DNA of 6,352 nucleotides, taken from NCBI GenBank assembly GCA_023127875.1, contig JAGMFA010000119.1:1-6352 (forward strand), written 5' to 3'. The notes beneath the pieces are model-generated. The model ran no database searches. It saw only the letters and a program-made list of their open reading frames with translations, and had not been told where the DNA came from. Position numbers and translations under genes: made by a program. Source of the stretch: Candidatus Zixiibacteriota bacterium (GTDB lineage Bacteria; Zixibacteria; MSB-5A5; SM1-73). This document shows, piece after piece, positions 4,444 through 6,352 of this stretch; the stretch's first letter is position 1, and each line of letters begins with the position of its first letter.

Positions 4444-5820
4444 ATGAAACAAGGGTTGGAAAATGATTTAAAGAAACTTTTAGAAAAGAATCAGGTTTTA
4501 GTCTCTTTAGAGGAGCGGATCTGTTATTCTTATGATGCTACTGCCAAAATTTTCCTTCCCGATGCTGTGGTGCTTGCTCATTCTACCGAGGATGTGGTTA
4601 AGGTGATGAAGTATGCTCACCAGCACAAAATCATTGTGATTCCTCGAGGAGCAGGATCAGGATATACAGGAGGAAGTCTCCCTGTGAAGGGAGGAATTGT
4701 GGTCAGCTTCGAGCAGATGATCAGGGTCCTGCATCTGGACAAAGAGCAAAAATATGCCATCGTCGAGCCGGGACTGATTAACCAGGAGTTCGCCGATTAC
4801 GTGAGCAAATTCGGGCTTATCTATCCACCGGATCCCGCCAGCCTGAAGTTCTCCACCTTAGGAGGAAACTTAGCCGAATGCGCCGGAGGATTGAAGGGAC
4901 GAAAATATGGGGTGACCAGAAACTATATTTTAGGAGTAGAGGCGGTGCTGGCGGATGGAGAAATAATAACAACCGGCATTTTAGATGAAAAGATGGGAAG
5001 CTCCTATGATCTGGAAGCACTTTTGATCGGATCCGAAGGAACCTTGGCTTTGGTCACCAAAATAGCCCTCAGGCTGATGGATAAACCCGAGTATGAAAAG
5101 ACGGTTTTAGCCACCTTCGACCAGATGGAGGATGCCGCTCGTGTGGTGGCGGCTATAACCACATCCGGGATGGTCCCCTCTGTCTTAGAATTCATTGACG
5201 GAGATACTCTGCAGTGCGTGTTGGAATATATAAAACTGGACAACATTGAGAAATCTGAGGCGGTGCTCTTAATCGAGGTGGACGGAAACAACAAAGAGGA
5301 GGTGGATCAAGAATTTGAAGAGGTGCTGAATATATGTAAGGAGAAGAAGTCAAAAACTCTGCAAATTGCTCAGATCCAGGAAGACAAGGACAATTTGTGG
5401 AAGCTGCGGAGATCCATCGGCGCCTCACTTTTAAAGATCGCACCCACCAAGGTTAACGAGGATATTTGCGTTCCCGCCAGCAAATTACCCGCCATGATAG
5501 AGAAGATAAAAGAGATATCAAAGAAACATCAGGTAAGGATAAATAACTTCGGACATGCAGGAGATGGGAATCTGCACGTCACCTTTATGTGTGATTCCCG
5601 GAACTCTGAACAGATGGAAAGGGTGGAGAAAGCTGTGGATGAACTCTTTGAGCACACCCTGAAATTGGGCGGAACGCTCTCCGGAGAACACGGAATCGGA
5701 GTGACCAAAGCGAAATATTTGGAATGGGAAGTGGGGAAAGCAGGCATCGGTATGATGAAAAAGATTAAATCCGCCTTTGATCCTCAGCTCATTATTAATC
5801 CAGGGAAAATCTTCTCGTAG
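4444..5820 (+). CDS. GlcD-type FAD-linked D-lactate/glycolate dehydrogenase
   Basis: A 458-residue flavoprotein of the FAD_binding_4 plus FAD-oxidase_C class (COG0277, GlcD/LctD/D-LDH group). The N-terminal FAD (PCMH) domain shows VIPRGAGSGYTGG (65-77), IYPPDPAS (126-133), STLGGNLAECAGGLKGRKYGVTRNYILG (137-164) and GSEGTLALVT (196-205). The C-terminal domain has NEDICVP (338-344), FGHAGDGNLHVTF (369-381, with H371 and H378), SGEHGIG (413-419, with E415 and H416) and the terminal NPGKIF. Length is usual for the family. Such enzymes oxidise D-lactate or glycolate to the 2-oxoacid and pass electrons to GlcE/GlcF, an Fe-S protein or an ETF; none is seen here. There is no signal peptide. The ATG has AAGGAAAGG (4429-4437) upstream. 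It is separated from larA and the Ldh_2 gene by a terminator but fits the same substrate. D-lactate is more likely than glycolate from context. Confidence 0.9.
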   Translation: MKQGLENDLKKLLEKNQVLVSLEERICYSYDATAKIFLPDAVVLAHSTEDVVKVMKYAHQHKIIVIPRGAGSGYTGGSLPVKGGIVVSFEQMIRVLHLDKEQKYAIVEPGLINQEFADYVSKFGLIYPPDPASLKFSTLGGNLAECAGGLKGRKYGVTRNYILGVEAVLADGEIITTGILDEKMGSSYDLEALLIGSEGTLALVTKIALRLMDKPEYEKTVLATFDQMEDAARVVAAITTSGMVPSVLEFIDGDTLQCVLEYIKLDNIEKSEAVLLIEVDGNNKEEVDQEFEEVLNICKEKKSKTLQIAQIQEDKDNLWKLRRSIGASLLKIAPTKVNEDICVPASKLPAMIEKIKEISKKHQVRINNFGHAGDGNLHVTFMCDSRNSEQMERVEKAVDELFEHTLKLGGTLSGEHGIGVTKAKYLEWEVGKAGIGMMKKIKSAFDPQLIINPGKIFS

Positions 5821-5876
5821 AATCGGAACCAAAGAATGTTGTGAGTATTGTGGCAGGGCACCCTTACCACCAGTGT

Positions 5877-5995
5877 CCCCAAGATTTTGCGACAGCTCTG
5901 CCATAGGCACATCTGTCTATGGCAGAATAGTCGCATGGCTAATTCTTTATTATTCGATCAAACTCGTCCCACACTTTGCGGGAGACATCTTGGGG
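5877..5995. repeat. MITE-like element with inverted ends and an inner hairpin
   Basis: CCCCAAGAT (5877-5885) and ATCTTGGGG (5987-5995) are perfect 9-bp inverted ends about 119 bp apart. Inside, GCGAC (5889-5893) pairs with GTCGC (5930-5934) around a hairpin TCTGCCATAG (5897-5906) / CTATGGCAGA (5917-5926) with a 10-base loop. This is consistent with a small non-autonomous element, or with a composite of separate palindromic repeats. No target duplication is clear. Confidence 0.4.
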
Positions 5996-6019
5996 GGGGC
6001 GATTTTTTGTCCGCCGAAG

Positions 6020-6040
6020 GCAGATCTACCTATGGTAGAT
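6020..6040. repeat. Degenerate second copy of the CTATGG hairpin repeat
   Basis: The 20 bases 6020-6039 match 5907-5926 at 16 of 20 positions (shared core ATCT..CTATGG.AGA). Here they form a tight hairpin ATCTACC (6024-6030) / GGTAGAT (6034-6040) with loop TAT. The two copies are 113 bp apart. Some changes keep base pairing within each copy, which suggests a repeat family defined by its palindrome. Confidence 0.4.
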
Positions 6041-6055
6041 AATCCCCCTTAATCC

Positions 6056-6352
6056 AAATAGTGTTGCGTTAAAAAGGACTCCCTTATAAGATTTGTATTG
6101 GTATGCAAGAAGTTGACAAACAAAACCAAAAACAAACCTTAAGAAGAAAGTCCATATGTCTAATAATACTAAACTTTTCATTAAAGTGCTACGATTTATT
6201 TCAAAACCTAAATTCAATGCTTTGGTTCAAAAGCTTCAGACCGATAAACATTACCGAAAATTCTTCAGTTGTCAGCATCTTCTGGCTTTTGTGTTTGCCC
6301 AGTTTAGTAACACCACCAGCCTTAGAGAACTTACTAAGAGGAGCAGGAAACA
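6056..6352 (+). mobile_element. IS4-family insertion sequence, left part only
   Basis: The transposase start at 6156 and its open frame to the window edge show that an insertion sequence enters here and continues to the right. The left end is not proven. The sequence near 6058 (ATAGTGTTGCGTTAAAA) is my guess for the terminal region, from its distance to the start codon. The partner inverted repeat and any target duplication lie outside the window. Confidence 0.5.
6156..6352 (+). CDS. IS4-family transposase, N-terminal part (DUF4372), truncated by window end
   Basis: An ATG at 6156 opens a frame of 65 codons plus two bases that is still open at the window edge. The product carries a DUF4372-like N-terminus as found in IS4-family transposases: a basic helix KLFIKVLRFISKPKFNALV, then DKHYRKFFSCQHLLAFVFAQF and TTSLRELTK, matching the usual pattern of F..L...Y..D...RKF...Q....LFAQL....SLRD. 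The DDE catalytic domain would lie downstream of the window. A purine-rich AAGAAGAAAG (6141-6150) is a weak ribosome binding site. Whether the gene is intact cannot be told. Confidence 0.8.
   Translation, partial: MSNNTKLFIKVLRFISKPKFNALVQKLQTDKHYRKFFSCQHLLAFVFAQFSNTTSLRELTKRSRK

Larger units (their letters stand above)
5821..6155. other. Palindrome-rich non-coding region after the glcD-type gene
   Basis: A 335-bp stretch with no credible gene; a 91-codon + frame from 5777 to 6052 overlaps the flavoprotein end and runs through the palindromes. It contains the element at 5877-5995, a related hairpin at 6024-6040, and an 8-base G run (5992-5999). There is no clear stem plus T-tract terminator for the flavoprotein gene. 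The right part (about 6058 onward) probably belongs to the insertion sequence. Confidence 0.6.

Noticed and set aside
5992..5999. Run of eight G as a functional quadruplex or slippage site
   Set aside because: A single run is not enough for a quadruplex and it is not in a supported gene. Its length could also be a sequencing or assembly uncertainty.
5777..6052. Plus-strand open frame of 91 codons overlapping the flavoprotein end
   Set aside because: It starts inside the flavoprotein gene in another frame, and its sequence follows from palindromic repeats.

Overview
The window reads as a chromosomal segment from an uncultured, probably anaerobic bacterium. It has moderate GC, bacterial ATG/Shine-Dalgarno gene starts, an intrinsic terminator, intergenic palindromic repeats and an insertion sequence. 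The sequence alone does not settle the phylum. All genes I can support lie on the + strand.

Layout. Positions 1-571 hold no convincing gene, only palindromic sequence around 349-426. Positions 572-1293 hold a two-gene MNT/HEPN pair (minimal nucleotidyltransferase, then HEPN protein) joined by an ATGA overlap, a toxin-antitoxin-type module. A 272-bp spacer (1294-1565) precedes a 2-hydroxyacid block. Its members are a LarA-family nickel-dependent racemase (1566-2846), an Ldh_2-family NAD(P)-dependent malate/L-lactate-type dehydrogenase (2941-4041) closed by a strong intrinsic terminator (4051-4082), and, after a 400-bp repeat-rich gap, a GlcD-type FAD-dependent D-lactate/glycolate dehydrogenase (4444-5820). 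The region 5821-6155 is non-coding and contains palindromes. From 6156 to the right edge lies the N-terminus of an IS4-family (DUF4372) transposase, cut off by the window end.

How the genes fit together. The racemase would interconvert L- and D-lactate (or a related 2-hydroxyacid). The Ldh_2 enzyme would link one enantiomer to the 2-oxoacid through NAD(P)H, and the flavoprotein would oxidise the D-enantiomer and pass electrons to an unseen partner. This suggests use of both enantiomers of one 2-hydroxyacid. The LarA cofactor-synthesis genes (larB, larC, larE) and the usual electron-transfer partners of GlcD (GlcE/GlcF or EtfAB) are not in the window.

The most notable non-coding structure is at 4194-4246. 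It is a near-perfect pair of inverted hairpins, each preceded at its 5' foot by GCGTAG, which is the layout of a REP doublet (BIME). I see no clearly new multi-gene system. The points most worth checking are the REP doublet, the non-canonical active sites of the MNT/HEPN pair, and the substrate of the racemase/dehydrogenase set.
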